From Methanomicrobiaceae archaeon (lineage in GTDB: Archaea > Halobacteriota > Methanomicrobia > Methanomicrobiales > Methanomicrobiaceae), in contig JAFGWE010000024.1 of the NCBI GenBank assembly GCA_016937345.1, positions 56,113 through 120,112 on the forward strand: 64,000 bases of DNA, written 5' to 3'. The notes beneath the pieces were generated by a model. That model was given only the letters and a program-made list of their open reading frames with translations. It was not told where the DNA came from and made no database searches. This document shows, piece after piece, positions 54,422 through 63,406 of the stretch (the stretch's first letter is position 1; the number at the start of each line of letters is the position of its first letter). Both the position numbers and the translations under genes were made by a program.

Positions 54422-55192
54422 TTAAGCAGTAGTATTTGCAATAATTGAAAACTCTTCAAGTGTTAGTTCTTCAGGACGTTTTTTCAGTATATCGCCGGAA
54501 ATTTCTTCAAGTATCCTATCAACATTTTCGATTCCAAGAATTGAGGAAGAGGTTTTAAGAGCTTTTTTAATAGTTTTTCTTCTGTGTGAAAAAAGCTCAC
54601 GAATCATGTCTGAATAGAATTTCTGATCCTTAATTGGATATGTCAGCTCATTTTTAGGCTTTATTCGTACAACCCATGAATCTACTTCCGGAGGTGGAGA
54701 AAATGATTCCGGCTTTAGTTCCAAAAGGGGCATAACCTTTGCATAAGTCTGGACCATTACGGAAAGCCTTCCGCAGTCTGGTGTTCCCGGAAGTGCAATC
54801 ATCCTCTGTGCAAATTCCTTCTGGTACATAAGAATGGCTTCTGAAAAACCAATTTTAATCAGTCTGAATGTGATCTTTGATGAAGCAGAATAGGGAAGAT
54901 TTGCAACAACTTTTTCAAATGGTGGGATATCGCATCTGATTGCATCTCCCTGAATCAGTTTCAGTTTTTTAGATTCTATCTCTCTTTGAAAGAGTGACTT
55001 CAGATGTGGTATTAACGCTTTGTCAAGCTCTATTGCTATAACTTCAGCTCCTTTATCCAGAAGAGCACGTGTTAATACACCTCTGCCCGGGCCAATTTCA
55101 AGAACCTTCACCCCATTTACATCAGTGAATTCAGATATTTTTTTCACTGCTTCTGCATCAGCTAAAAAATGCTGATCATGGGGTGCTCTCAT
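54422..55192 (-). CDS. rsmA: 16S rRNA dimethyladenosine transferase KsgA/RsmA
   Basis: This 256-residue enzyme dimethylates two adjacent adenosines in the 3'-terminal hairpin of 16S rRNA during small-subunit assembly. SAM-binding LEIGPGRGVLTRALL and catalytic VVANLPYSASSKITF are visible, and the C-terminal helical domain (LFSHRRKTIKKALK) is typical. The ATG at 55192 overlaps the DUF655 stop by 4 bases (ATGA). It is the last gene of the large minus-strand operon. Confidence 0.95.
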   Translation of the reverse strand: MRAPHDQHFLADAEAVKKISEFTDVNGVKVLEIGPGRGVLTRALLDKGAEVIAIELDKALIPHLKSLFQREIESKKLKLIQGDAIRCDIPPFEKVVANLPYSASSKITFRLIKIGFSEAILMYQKEFAQRMIALPGTPDCGRLSVMVQTYAKVMPLLELKPESFSPPPEVDSWVVRIKPKNELTYPIKDQKFYSDMIRELFSHRRKTIKKALKTSSSILGIENVDRILEEISGDILKKRPEELTLEEFSIIANTTA

Positions 55193-55752
55193 TTTGATGT
55201 AAACAGATGATATTTAACATTCGGGTCTTCAATCTCTTCGAGAATTCTTTTGACAATCATCTGTTCGGGATGAGGAATAGCTTTTATTCTTTCGCTTATA
55301 TCTGCAAAGCTTTCGAATGGTTTTTTCCCGCGCTCTTCAAGAATCTCCCAGAGAAGTTTTTTCCCGATTCCCGGAAGAAGATGCAGCATATGCTGTTTGG
55401 ATGTAATGGGGACTGCTTTATTGAAAAAGTCCACATATTTCCCTTCATTTTCCATGACTCTGCTTTCAACAGCGTATGGGAGCTCTAGTTTTGCTGTCTG
55501 TGTAAGATCATTATAGCTTATACGACGTTTAACTCTCTCAATCTTGTCACGCTCCTGATCTCCGATGTAAACCTTGTCATTTGCCTGAAGGTCTGTAACT
55601 TTCGGTACAAGTTCAAGTAGTTTAAACTGCTCAATACCCATAGCCTGAACTAAGTGCTCTTTTTTGAACTGCGGACGGCGTGAATCGCCCATGCTGATCA
55701 TAGGAAGGACATCAATAATTATTGCATACAGCTCTTTCTTGTCAGTTTTCAT
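55189..55752 (-). CDS. DUF655 protein (archaeal RNA-binding/HhH)
   Basis: This 187-residue protein fits DUF655 (COG1491), an archaeal family invariably next to rpo4 and ksgA. It has an OB-like N-terminal part (VYIGDQERDKIERVKRRISY) and a C-terminal helix-hairpin-helix region, LHLLPGIGKKLLWEILEERG, that should bind nucleic acid. A role in rRNA processing or ribosome assembly is likely from context. The start is ATG at 55752. Confidence 0.92.
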   Translation of the reverse strand: MKTDKKELYAIIIDVLPMISMGDSRRPQFKKEHLVQAMGIEQFKLLELVPKVTDLQANDKVYIGDQERDKIERVKRRISYNDLTQTAKLELPYAVESRVMENEGKYVDFFNKAVPITSKQHMLHLLPGIGKKLLWEILEERGKKPFESFADISERIKAIPHPEQMIVKRILEEIEDPNVKYHLFTSK

Positions 55753-55774
55753 AAAAGGAAAACCCCCCTTTGAA

Positions 55775-56125
55775 TTAGAAGTGAGCCATTACAAGGTCGA
55801 GAATCTCGTCGAGCTCCTCGCCTGAGAGGGTGAAGCGCTCTTTTGCATATATTGCACGAAGTTCATCCCTTGATTTGGGCATAACTGATGCAATTCTGTA
55901 TGCAATATCAGGCTTCATCTTTTCAAGGGTCTGTAGTTTTTCAACCAGCGCCCTTGACTTCTCAGCGCTTGTTTTGGAGAGGTGATTGGCATGTTCAATG
56001 CTTCTGCGCAGCTCATATGACATTTCTTTTCCGGATTCAAGTCGTGCTGCCTCAACCTTGAGCAAAGCCTCACGTAATTCCGGGAGTGTAATCCTCTCTT
56101 CGTTAATAATTCCTTTTACTTTCAT
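55775..56125 (-). CDS. rpo4: RNA polymerase subunit Rpo4 (RpoF)
   Basis: This 116-residue protein is the archaeal Rpb4 homologue and forms the polymerase stalk with Rpo7. MKVKGIINEERITLPELREALL at the N-terminus and KMKPDIAYRIASVMPKSRDELRAIYAKERF at the C-terminus (HRDC-like) are characteristic. I chose ATG 56125: the GTG three codons upstream is part of the SD-like GTGAT. It lies between L21e and DUF655 in the operon. Confidence 0.94.
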   Translation of the reverse strand: MKVKGIINEERITLPELREALLKVEAARLESGKEMSYELRRSIEHANHLSKTSAEKSRALVEKLQTLEKMKPDIAYRIASVMPKSRDELRAIYAKERFTLSGEELDEILDLVMAHF

Positions 56126-56147
56126 GCCAATCACTATTGAAAAATGA

Positions 56148-56441
56148 TTATAGTTTCTGTGGTTTTAGGTGTTGTGGTCGTGTGACAACAACTTTTGTTG
56201 CATTGCCGTCTTTTATCTCAAGTACCCATGCGCGTCCCTGTTTGCCAAGTATAGTGCCTGTTTTTCCATGGAATCTGCGGTGGGGCATACCTGTCTGAAC
56301 GCTGGGGTCTACTACGATGTGAACTTTTTGTCCCTCATCAAACTGTTGAATTACGGATGTTACCGGTGCAAGACCGCGTCTTCTAAGATCTTTTTGATAC
56401 TTATAGCGGGTCTTTTTTCTCTGACCATTGTGATGTGCCAT
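56148..56441 (-). CDS. rpl21e: 50S ribosomal protein L21e
   Basis: This 97-residue basic protein has the L21e pattern: HHNGQRKKTRYKYQKDLRRR at the start, RFHGKTGTILGKQGRAWVLE in the middle (KOW-like fold) and VVTRPQHLKPQ at the end. It is an archaeal/eukaryotic large-subunit protein. The start is ATG at 56441, two bases after the Pus10 stop. Confidence 0.96.
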   Translation of the reverse strand: MAHHNGQRKKTRYKYQKDLRRRGLAPVTSVIQQFDEGQKVHIVVDPSVQTGMPHRRFHGKTGTILGKQGRAWVLEIKDGNATKVVVTRPQHLKPQKL

Positions 56442-56443
56442 TT

Positions 56444-57697
56444 TTAACTCTCCAATTCATTCTGGTTTTCAGGGACAACCCCTTCAACCATTATAACATC
56501 AAGACTGGTAACACGGGCGGGGGATCCGAGTTTTTCGGACAGACTTGGTTTTGTCCTTCCTCCGTCACCGGATATGAGCTCTTTGATGTAAAGGCCGGCA
56601 TCTCCGAGGATTGTTATCCTGAATTTGCCGTCCTCAATACCACTGCACTCTATATCCAGACATTGGCGCTTTCTGACAAGATCTGCCCTGCGGTGGGATA
56701 CTCTGTCAGGGGTGCGCTGGTTTATTGTCACCCCTTTGAGGCCATCAAGGGCGGATTTGATGTCATTTAGGGAAAAATCGCCGTCTACTTCTACCAGAAT
56801 GCTGTACTTTTTATGCGCTTTTCCTGATTTAAGGGTTTCCACCTCATGTCTGTCACTGATGTGATCAAAGGTAATTGCAACCCTGTTTTCGGCGCTTTTA
56901 TTTACAAGCGCTTCAAGTTCCTTTAATGAAACATTTCTTTTTCTGGGTTCAGCTATCTCAAGTACAAAAGGTCTTCCTGTTCCCAGCATCAAAGCGTCTA
57001 TATCCTCTCTTCCGGCGCCGTGGAGTATGGCATCAGTTGCGTCGCATGCTTCAATCACAGGCCGTCCTATGAGCTCTTCAACCGAGTCAGGATACATCTT
57101 GCCTGTAAAGCTGCATCGTTCACATCCTCTGCCCTGACATTCCCTGCAATGCCAGCGGGTCTGGGGAATGCCCCTTTCATACTTCATGTACCTGCCATAT
57201 ATGTAGAGGGGATTTACCTGAACTTCAACTTCTTCTGTTGCAATATCACAGATAATTACAATGTCGGGGCGTTTAAAGTCAACCTCACTTCCTGTTATGG
57301 CAGTTAGAGCTTTTCCGGTCTCTCTGTTAAATTCTGCCTTGATGGGCTCGGGATTCTGAAGAGAAAGATCTGTCCAGAGCATCTCCTCGCTTTCAGAAAT
57401 GAGCGGGGGTACCCGGCATCCGATGAGAATTGTCCTGTGTTCATAAGGTTTTAGTGCCTCTTTTATCTTTTCAGCCCACATCTCTGTTTTGTCAAAGAGA
57501 TTTTCGCATATCCAGCAGGCATCTTCCTCCTTTTTGTATGGTATATTTTTTCCGAGAGCAAGTGATATTCTCATTGCTTTTCCTCTCTCTGCATTGGAAA
57601 GCCCGTGTGAGCTTTTACCGTACATTCTGCCCAGACAGTTATCACATATAGGTCCGTATTCAAGGATTTTTTCGGTAATTTCCATTATATCTGTCAT
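56444..57697 (-). CDS. pus10: tRNA pseudouridine synthase Pus10
   Basis: This 417-residue protein has an N-terminal zinc-binding/THUMP part (CDNCLGRMYG, CWICENLF and later CRECQGRGCERC) and the pseudouridine synthase domain with the catalytic Asp in REDIDALMLGTGRPFVLEI. Archaeal Pus10 makes pseudouridine 54 and 55 in the tRNA T-loop. The ATG at 57697 overlaps the trmY stop by 4 bases (ATGA). The trmY product methylates pseudouridine 54, so two consecutive steps are encoded together. Confidence 0.95.
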   Translation of the reverse strand: MTDIMEITEKILEYGPICDNCLGRMYGKSSHGLSNAERGKAMRISLALGKNIPYKKEEDACWICENLFDKTEMWAEKIKEALKPYEHRTILIGCRVPPLISESEEMLWTDLSLQNPEPIKAEFNRETGKALTAITGSEVDFKRPDIVIICDIATEEVEVQVNPLYIYGRYMKYERGIPQTRWHCRECQGRGCERCSFTGKMYPDSVEELIGRPVIEACDATDAILHGAGREDIDALMLGTGRPFVLEIAEPRKRNVSLKELEALVNKSAENRVAITFDHISDRHEVETLKSGKAHKKYSILVEVDGDFSLNDIKSALDGLKGVTINQRTPDRVSHRRADLVRKRQCLDIECSGIEDGKFRITILGDAGLYIKELISGDGGRTKPSLSEKLGSPARVTSLDVIMVEGVVPENQNELES

Positions 57698-58263
57698 CTC
57701 TCCCTCCTGTCAAGTTCGTTTAGTATGACTGTTATTGTGTGATCGGCGTGCATGATCTTCGGACCTGCTGATATTTTAGGCAGATCTTTAATCATCTCTG
57801 CTTCCTCATCTGTAAAGTTCTGGTGATCTGAGAGAAGATATGAAGCAGGAACATTTTCCAGATCTCTGATATCCTTTCCGTTTTCATCGAGAAGAGCAAA
57901 TTCAAATTCATTTAGAATACTTTTCAGGTCACCTTTTCTGACATAAACTCCCTTCGTTGACTCTCTTAATTTTTCTCCACATGGAAGATCCAGGGCCTTT
58001 TTCAGGAGTGAGCCTGCACTTCTCTCATCAGGACTGAGATACTTAACTTCATCTCCTTTAATCAGAACAATCTTTGAAGGGCCGGGTTCTCCCAGAAGAA
58101 CAAGATAGCATTCTACATCATGTCTTAGTGAATGTGAAAGAAAAAAACAGGAATTGATGCACCTGCATAAAACATCCATTCTTCCTGCACTACCGGGCAT
58201 GTCATTTAAGGAGAAATCACCAGATGTTGAGGCTTTATGCCCGATGACCAGAAAACGTTTCAT
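57694..58263 (-). CDS. trmY: tRNA (pseudouridine54-N1)-methyltransferase TrmY
   Basis: This 189-residue SPOUT-fold methyltransferase (DUF358) starts [30 protein letters not shown] and has YLLSDHQNFTDEEAE in the knot region. It forms N1-methylpseudouridine at tRNA position 54, the archaeal replacement for ribothymidine. The ATG at 58263 overlaps the ffh stop by one base (TGATG); the TTG one codon before is within that stop. Coupling with pus10 fits their order of action. Confidence 0.94.
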   Translation of the reverse strand: MKRFLVIGHKASTSGDFSLNDMPGSAGRMDVLCRCINSCFFLSHSLRHDVECYLVLLGEPGPSKIVLIKGDEVKYLSPDERSAGSLLKKALDLPCGEKLRESTKGVYVRKGDLKSILNEFEFALLDENGKDIRDLENVPASYLLSDHQNFTDEEAEMIKDLPKISAGPKIMHADHTITVILNELDRRER

Positions 58264-59594
58264 CAATTCTGCATCCCGCCGAACTTTTTCATCATGCGCT
58301 GCATGTTGAACTTTCCGCCGCCGCCCATACCTTTGAATCCTTTAAGCGTGCGCTGCATTGTCTTGTAATATTTCAGAAGTTCTCTGACCTCTTCCTGTGT
58401 TGCACCCGCTCCTACTGAAATTCTCTGGACACGTGAACCGCTTATGATGGAAGGATTGTCAAGTTCATCATTTGTCATAGAGTCCATAATTATTTTATAG
58501 CGCTCCATTTTTTTACCGGTGACATCAAAAGCATCCTGAGGAATATCAATACCTCCAAGAGGAAGCATTGACATAACCTGCTTTAAGGGGCCCATTTTTT
58601 TTAGTGACTCAAGCTGTTTGTACATATCGCGGAGAGTGAATTTGCCCTTCATCATCGCGTTGACGTCAAGTTCCTGATCACCCATGGCCTCCTCGGCACG
58701 CTCCATTAATGCACGGAGGTCTCCCATTCCCAGAAGACGGGAGATAAAACTGTCAGGATCAAAGCGTTCGAGATCTTCAATGGTCTCTCCGCTTCCGATA
58801 AAGACTATGCCAGATCCTGTTTCTGCAACAGCCGATAATGCACCGCCTCCTTTTGCAGTTCCATCCATCTTTGTGATGATAACGCCATCTATACTGATTG
58901 CTTCATGGAATCTTGCAGCCTGTTCGCGGGCCTGCTGTCCAAGTGCTGCGTCAATTACAAGCCATCTGTGGGTTGCCTTTGTAAGATCATTTAGTAAGAT
59001 TATCTCATTGATTAGATCATCTTCCAGTGCATGGCGTCCCTGCGTATCAATTAAAAGAACTTCTGAGGTTTTGAGTTCATTTCTACCGTTTTTAACAATC
59101 TTTACAGCGTCTGTTTCTCCTGGTTCGCCATAGCAGGGAACATTTACTTTACTGCAGAGCGTTTTTAGCTGATCATATGCACCCGGACGGAAAACGTCTG
59201 CACATATCACACCAACCCGAAGACCTTTTCTCTGGAAATAGCGGGCAAGTTTTCCTGTAGTTGTTGTCTTTCCGCTTCCCTGAAGACCTGCCATAAGAAT
59301 GGTCTGTGGGCCGAGAGTAACTTCACAGTCCCCTCCCATCATCTTAACAAGTTCCTGATAGACAATGCGGAGGACATGCTCTCGAACGCTCATACCCTTT
59401 GGAGGCTCTTCATTAAGTGAGCGTTCTTTGATAGACTTTGAAAGACCCATCACAAGCTTTACATTGACATCTGACTGGAGAAGAACACGCTGAAGATCTT
59501 TTACAAGTTCATCTACTGCTGCTTTGTCAATGACAGTTTTGCCTGCCAGTTTTTTCATGGCATCTTTAAGACCTGAGCCAAGACGGTCAAGCAT
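58263..59594 (-). CDS. ffh: Signal recognition particle protein SRP54 (Ffh)
   Basis: This 443-residue GTPase binds SRP RNA and signal peptides co-translationally. N-domain helices are followed by G-domain motifs [30 protein letters not shown] and [15 protein letters not shown]. The C-terminal M domain has [19 protein letters not shown] and is rich in Met and Gly ([19 protein letters not shown]). The ATG at 59594 overlaps the ftsY stop by one base, which couples SRP54 with its receptor. Confidence 0.96.
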   Translation of the reverse strand: MLDRLGSGLKDAMKKLAGKTVIDKAAVDELVKDLQRVLLQSDVNVKLVMGLSKSIKERSLNEEPPKGMSVREHVLRIVYQELVKMMGGDCEVTLGPQTILMAGLQGSGKTTTTGKLARYFQRKGLRVGVICADVFRPGAYDQLKTLCSKVNVPCYGEPGETDAVKIVKNGRNELKTSEVLLIDTQGRHALEDDLINEIILLNDLTKATHRWLVIDAALGQQAREQAARFHEAISIDGVIITKMDGTAKGGGALSAVAETGSGIVFIGSGETIEDLERFDPDSFISRLLGMGDLRALMERAEEAMGDQELDVNAMMKGKFTLRDMYKQLESLKKMGPLKQVMSMLPLGGIDIPQDAFDVTGKKMERYKIIMDSMTNDELDNPSIISGSRVQRISVGAGATQEEVRELLKYYKTMQRTLKGFKGMGGGGKFNMQRMMKKFGGMQN

Positions 59595-60709
59595 CAGTTA
59601 TCAGCTCCAAGAAGTTCATTAACTACCTTTTTGGGTTCAAAAGGTATTACATCATCGTAACCCTGGCCGACTCCGAGAAACATTATCGGCTTTTTGATAG
59701 TGTGTGTTATTGAGATTGCAGCACCGCCTTTTGTATCCATATCAGCTTTTGTGAGGACAACGGTGTCAGTTCCTACCGTATTGTTAAATTCCTCAGCTCT
59801 AATTACAGCATCATTTCCGGCAACTGCCTCATCGACATAGGCAACGATATCGGGTTTCATGACACGTTTTATCTTTTCAAGCTGATTCATTAAATTTGCA
59901 CGGTTATGGAATCTTCCTGCAGTATCTGCAAGAACAACATCAATCTTGTGTGCTTTTGCATAGTTTACCGCATCAAAGAGGACTGCAGAAGGATCTGCGC
60001 CTTCCTGATGGTTAATAACTTTAACACCGACTCTCTCTGCATGTGTTTTCATCTGTTCATTGGCACCGGCGCGAAAAGTGTCTCCGGAACCTATTACTAC
60101 AGAATATCCATTTTTCTTAAGATAATGTGCAATCTTGGCAATCGTTGTTGTTTTCCCTGCACCGTTAACACCTGTAAACAGGATCTTTACCGGCTTTTCG
60201 TGTGTGTCAATATAATCGGTCAGAAAAAAAGCGCTGCCAAGAACGTCAAGAAGTGCATTTTTAAGGGCTTCGATCACAAAATCTTCTGATGATGTTCTTA
60301 TCTTTCGTTTTTTGCCCACAAGATCATTTTTCATGTGAGTTATGATTGCTTCAACTGCATCATAAGCGACATCATTTTCAAGGAGAATTATTTCAAGCTC
60401 TTCAAGAGGCTCTCTGATATCTTTTTCAGATAAAATAATCTCTCTTTCAATGACTAAAACCTTTACTTTTTCAGTAAAAGACGGCCTTTTGGGTTTATCC
60501 GGAATTTTTGAGGAGTCTTCATCCTTTTTTTCCGGCATAGCAATTTCTACGGAATTTATTTCTTCCGGTGTTTCAATTCTCCCGGTTTTATCAGGGGTTT
60601 TTAGTGCATTTAAATCCCCTGAAGAGTTTTCTTTTTCAATTGTGTCGTCAATACGGGATCCAAATTTCTTTGAAACATCTTTCAGTTTTTCTTTTAGAGA
60701 CTTGAACAT
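59594..60709 (-). CDS. ftsY: Signal recognition particle receptor FtsY
   Basis: This 371-residue SRP GTPase has an acidic, Lys-rich N-terminal stretch (about residues 1-85) as in archaeal FtsY, then the NG domain with [46 protein letters not shown] and [16 protein letters not shown]. It docks the SRP-ribosome complex on the membrane. The start is ATG at 60709, 27 bases downstream of pfdA. Confidence 0.95.
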   Translation of the reverse strand: MFKSLKEKLKDVSKKFGSRIDDTIEKENSSGDLNALKTPDKTGRIETPEEINSVEIAMPEKKDEDSSKIPDKPKRPSFTEKVKVLVIEREIILSEKDIREPLEELEIILLENDVAYDAVEAIITHMKNDLVGKKRKIRTSSEDFVIEALKNALLDVLGSAFFLTDYIDTHEKPVKILFTGVNGAGKTTTIAKIAHYLKKNGYSVVIGSGDTFRAGANEQMKTHAERVGVKVINHQEGADPSAVLFDAVNYAKAHKIDVVLADTAGRFHNRANLMNQLEKIKRVMKPDIVAYVDEAVAGNDAVIRAEEFNNTVGTDTVVLTKADMDTKGGAAISITHTIKKPIMFLGVGQGYDDVIPFEPKKVVNELLGADN

Positions 60710-60736
60710 AACTGATCAGAGCTCATTAATGCTTTT

Positions 60737-61171
60737 TTATGGCTGCATCTGCTTGTATGCGGCCTCTAACTTTTTGGCAATATCATTTGCCTGTTTTTGC
60801 ATCTGTGAGATAGATTCAGTTATCTTTTTCTCAAGTGCTTCCATCTCTGTTGCGCGGTCACTAAGGTATGATGCAGTGTTGTCACAGGTTTGTGATACTA
60901 TTACGTCAGAGCCGATATTGAGAAGAATCTTATCTTCTTCAACCGGTTTTACCTTTATTGATGCACCTCCGCCAATATTGAGAAGGACAGTGTTTTCAGG
61001 GTTTTCCTTTATGGTATTAATTGTGTCAACCGCAGTCAGGGATTCAAGTCTGCGCTGCTCAATCATCTGAAGCTGAGCGGAGTATGCCTCTATCTCCTGT
61101 CCAAACTCGTTTAGGTACTGCTGGAGCATCTGTACTTCACGAGGGTCAACTGTTTGCAAATTACTCACCAT
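60737..61171 (-). CDS. pfdA: Prefoldin subunit alpha
   Basis: This 144-residue protein has N- and C-terminal coiled-coil helices around a beta hairpin region (VLLNIGGGASIKVKPVEEDKILLNIGSDVIV), the fold of the prefoldin alpha subunit. It forms a hexamer with the beta subunit and passes unfolded proteins to the thermosome. The ATG at 61171 lies inside the end of the L18Ae gene (11-base overlap). Its place next to FtsY is a conserved archaeal arrangement. Confidence 0.93.
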   Translation of the reverse strand: MVSNLQTVDPREVQMLQQYLNEFGQEIEAYSAQLQMIEQRRLESLTAVDTINTIKENPENTVLLNIGGGASIKVKPVEEDKILLNIGSDVIVSQTCDNTASYLSDRATEMEALEKKITESISQMQKQANDIAKKLEAAYKQMQP

Positions 61172-61352
61172 CGATCAATTTAATGCCGTTTATTTTGATA
61201 TAATTTCTCTTTAAACGGTGTTTGCTTCCGATAATTGTGTAGATCTTTTCGGTTGCCTGTTTCTCGTTTGATGCGGATATAACTTTTGTGAAGGGCTGAT
61301 AGTCATAGCCACTCTTAAAGTCTCCCGACACCTCAAATTTCTGGTCTGCCAT
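61161..61352 (-). CDS. rpl18a: 50S ribosomal protein L18Ae (LX)
   Basis: This 63-residue protein fits the single-domain archaeal L18Ae/LX: KFEVSGDFKSGYDYQPFTKVI at the start and IYTIIGSKHRLKRNYIKINGI at the end. The start is ATG at 61352, 11 bases after the IF-6 stop. It overlaps the next gene pfdA by 11 bases. Confidence 0.93.
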   Translation of the reverse strand: MADQKFEVSGDFKSGYDYQPFTKVISASNEKQATEKIYTIIGSKHRLKRNYIKINGIKLIDGE

Positions 61353-61363
61353 TTATAAAACTC

Positions 61364-62023
61364 CTATTCAAAGCCAAATACTTCTTCTATTCTTCCAAGT
61401 TCATATCCGCTTGTTGATATTCCAGCGATATAGGATTTGCTGTTTGCAATAAGTCCTGTTCCTACAAGATTGCTACCCATGTTTATGGTACCTGTACCTA
61501 TGGGCAGTTCAGTAATCTCTTCGATTTCCTTCAACTCGCCGGATGTTATTCCGGGGTTTACGAGAATTCCGCGATTTGTGGCAACTGCTGCCATACCAAC
61601 TGTTGGAATTCCTCCTATGGTCATCATGATAACCGGAACGTCAAGAAACTCTGATATTTTTTCTGCATATCTTTCGGGCATATCAGGATGGACAACTGCA
61701 ATCTCATCATTTGCAAGAATTATGTTTCCGGCAGCATTCATGGTTCTGCCAAGAAACATAACATTAGAATAACTCTTTAAGATTGCAGACTCTTCCTGTG
61801 TTGCAAGACCTGATGCAATTATACCTCTGCTGTTACCTGCAAGCAGTGAGCCTATGATCGAACTTCCCTGTATTGTGGTTTTAACGACCTCAATACCAAA
61901 TCTTTTCTCAATAGCACTCACGTACTCTTCAGAGGATGTCAGCGGAACAAATGCGAAGTCCTCAAATACGCTTGTGTATACACCAATATTTTCGTCACCA
62001 GCGAAGTCAATCGTCTCTGTCAT
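61364..62023 (-). CDS. eif6: Translation initiation factor 6 (aIF6)
   Basis: From ATG 62023 the protein has 219 residues; the frame upstream lies within the L31e gene. It begins with the typical TETIDFAGDENIGVY, and its pentein repeats such as GSSIIGSLLAGNSRGI and NPGITSGELKEIEEI are visible. It binds the large subunit and prevents premature joining to the small subunit. The ATG follows the L31e stop by one base. Confidence 0.94.
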   Translation of the reverse strand: MTETIDFAGDENIGVYTSVFEDFAFVPLTSSEEYVSAIEKRFGIEVVKTTIQGSSIIGSLLAGNSRGIIASGLATQEESAILKSYSNVMFLGRTMNAAGNIILANDEIAVVHPDMPERYAEKISEFLDVPVIMMTIGGIPTVGMAAVATNRGILVNPGITSGELKEIEEITELPIGTGTINMGSNLVGTGLIANSKSYIAGISTSGYELGRIEEVFGFE

Positions 62024-62024
62024 T

Positions 62025-62288
62025 TCACTCTTCGGCAAGTTCTGCCTGAACCTGGCCGTCCTCAAATTTCATTGCGCGAACACGGATCTTTCTTGGCGGT
62101 TTTTCGCTTCCGCGTTCCCAGATCTTCTCATTGATGCTGGCATCAATTTTTATGTCTTCGCTTTTCATGTGCCTTACAAGGAAAGCACGTATTACCTTAA
62201 TCGCTTTAGGGCTGCGCTTCCAGCGAGGGGCCGTTTTAACATCACGAAGAGGAATTACGTAGATTTGTTCTTTTAATATGTCTGCCAT
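62025..62288 (-). CDS. rpl31e: 50S ribosomal protein L31e
   Basis: This 87-residue basic protein has the L31e sequence [30 protein letters not shown] and [19 protein letters not shown]. It lies near the polypeptide exit tunnel with L39e, whose gene is directly upstream (5 bases). The start is ATG at 62288. Confidence 0.95.
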   Translation of the reverse strand: MADILKEQIYVIPLRDVKTAPRWKRSPKAIKVIRAFLVRHMKSEDIKIDASINEKIWERGSEKPPRKIRVRAMKFEDGQVQAELAEE

Positions 62289-62293
62289 TTTGC

Positions 62294-62446
62294 TTACACC
62301 TTCAGTTTACTACGTCTCCAGTTGCGTCTGCAAGGGTGAGTCACAACATTGCGCTTTGTCTTTATCATAACCCATGCCGGCACACGGCGATTCTGCTCGC
62401 ATGCTTTGGCAAGTCTCATTTTTCTAGCTTTTGATAATTTGCTCAT
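62294..62446 (-). CDS. rpl39e: 50S ribosomal protein L39e
   Basis: This is a 50-residue, very basic protein. It reads [20 protein letters not shown], then [28 protein letters not shown] in two adjacent parts, an exact fit to archaeal L39e, which lines the exit tunnel. The ATG at 62446 has SD GGTGA 6 bases before it, and the stop TAA is at 62294-62296. L31e follows after five bases, the classical L39e-L31e-IF6 order. Confidence 0.95.
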   Translation of the reverse strand: MSKLSKARKMRLAKACEQNRRVPAWVMIKTKRNVVTHPCRRNWRRSKLKV

Positions 62447-62460
62447 TTAAATTCACCACT

Positions 62461-63054
62461 TTAATTACGACAGGCTTTCCCTGAAACCAGAGACTGCTCG
62501 TGGTGGCTGGGAAATATTTCTAATGGATTAATTCCTCTGGCGTTGAATGCTGCACGAATTTCATTTTCGTAGTCTCCGTTTTTTATCTCGCCGGTCTCAC
62601 CGTATTTAACGATGAAGTATTTTTCGACAAGACGGTTGACTTCTCTTCTTCCAAATCCGAGCAGAGGCCGCACGAGGGCGCTGTTATACTTTCCTTCGAG
62701 GCTTTGAACCTCTGCATAATCCAGCATGGGAACACGGTCATTCAGGCGTGTCCCGTCCCCTATTACATCATATTCTCTGCAAAGAGATGAGATGGCGTTC
62801 CTGTGCACAAGGTTGATGGCATCATTCGGATATCCGCTTTGAACCATCATATCCATTACAATATCAAGCAGTCCTTCTTCAAATACTCTTTTAATCAGAG
62901 GAAATCCCAGGACTTCTGCAGCTTTCTCAACACCTGAAATGTTACTGTCTTTATTAAAGACAAAGGTATTGAGTTCAACCTCATAATCTCTTGAGAGCAT
63001 AAGTGCTGCAAGAGAACTGTCCTTACCTCCGCTGAAGAGTACTCCGGCTTTCAT
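62461..63054 (-). CDS. PP-loop ATP pyrophosphatase-family protein
   Basis: This 197-residue protein has an N-type PP-loop VLFSGGKDSSLAALML (SGGKDSS at about 8-14), then IGDGTRLNDRVPMLDYAEVQ and LVRPLLGFGRREVNRLVEKY. It is an archaeal alpha-hydrolase homologue of ATP-dependent amidation or tRNA-thiolation enzymes. The substrate is unknown, but the operon suggests tRNA or rRNA modification. The ATG at 63054 overlaps the PDCD5 stop by one base (TAATG). Confidence 0.88.
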   Translation of the reverse strand: MKAGVLFSGGKDSSLAALMLSRDYEVELNTFVFNKDSNISGVEKAAEVLGFPLIKRVFEEGLLDIVMDMMVQSGYPNDAINLVHRNAISSLCREYDVIGDGTRLNDRVPMLDYAEVQSLEGKYNSALVRPLLGFGRREVNRLVEKYFIVKYGETGEIKNGDYENEIRAAFNARGINPLEIFPSHHEQSLVSGKACRN

Positions 63055-63392
63055 TACCTGCGTGTGATGTTATAATCTTTTTTCTCTGGTACAAGCTGTT
63101 TTAAGAGATGCTTCAGTTGTTCATCTGTAATGCGTCCCTTCAGTCGTCCGCTCTGTGCGAGCATAACGAGTTGCTGTTCAACAGCTTTTGCAAATTCAGG
63201 TTTAGTCATTTTAATGGTGTTTAAACGTTCACGTGCTTCTGGCTCGAGAATCTGCATTAATATCAGATGAAGTTGATTTTCAGCCTGTTTTTGTTTCTGA
63301 ATTTCCTCTTCCATTGCTCCCTGGCCCATTTGCTGCTGCTGGAGTTCTGCCATGCGCCTTCTACGAATTTCTGCAAGTTCGTCATCACCCAT
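63054..63392 (-). CDS. PDCD5-family DNA-binding protein
   Basis: This 112-residue protein fits archaeal PDCD5/TFAR19: DDELAEIRRRRMAELQQQQM at the start, then LEPEARERLNTIKMTKPEFA and the C-terminal DEQLKHLLKQLVPEKKDYNITRR. It is a small helical nucleic-acid-binding protein. It follows S19e with 14 bases between, in the usual archaeal arrangement. The start is ATG at 63392. Confidence 0.94.
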   Translation of the reverse strand: MGDDELAEIRRRRMAELQQQQMGQGAMEEEIQKQKQAENQLHLILMQILEPEARERLNTIKMTKPEFAKAVEQQLVMLAQSGRLKGRITDEQLKHLLKQLVPEKKDYNITRR

Positions 63393-63406
63393 CTAAAACA
63401 CCTGAA

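Noticed and set aside
60450..61070. 206-codon plus-strand open frame
   Set aside because: It is antisense to ftsY and pfdA, and Phe/Ser-rich as expected from reversed coding sequence.
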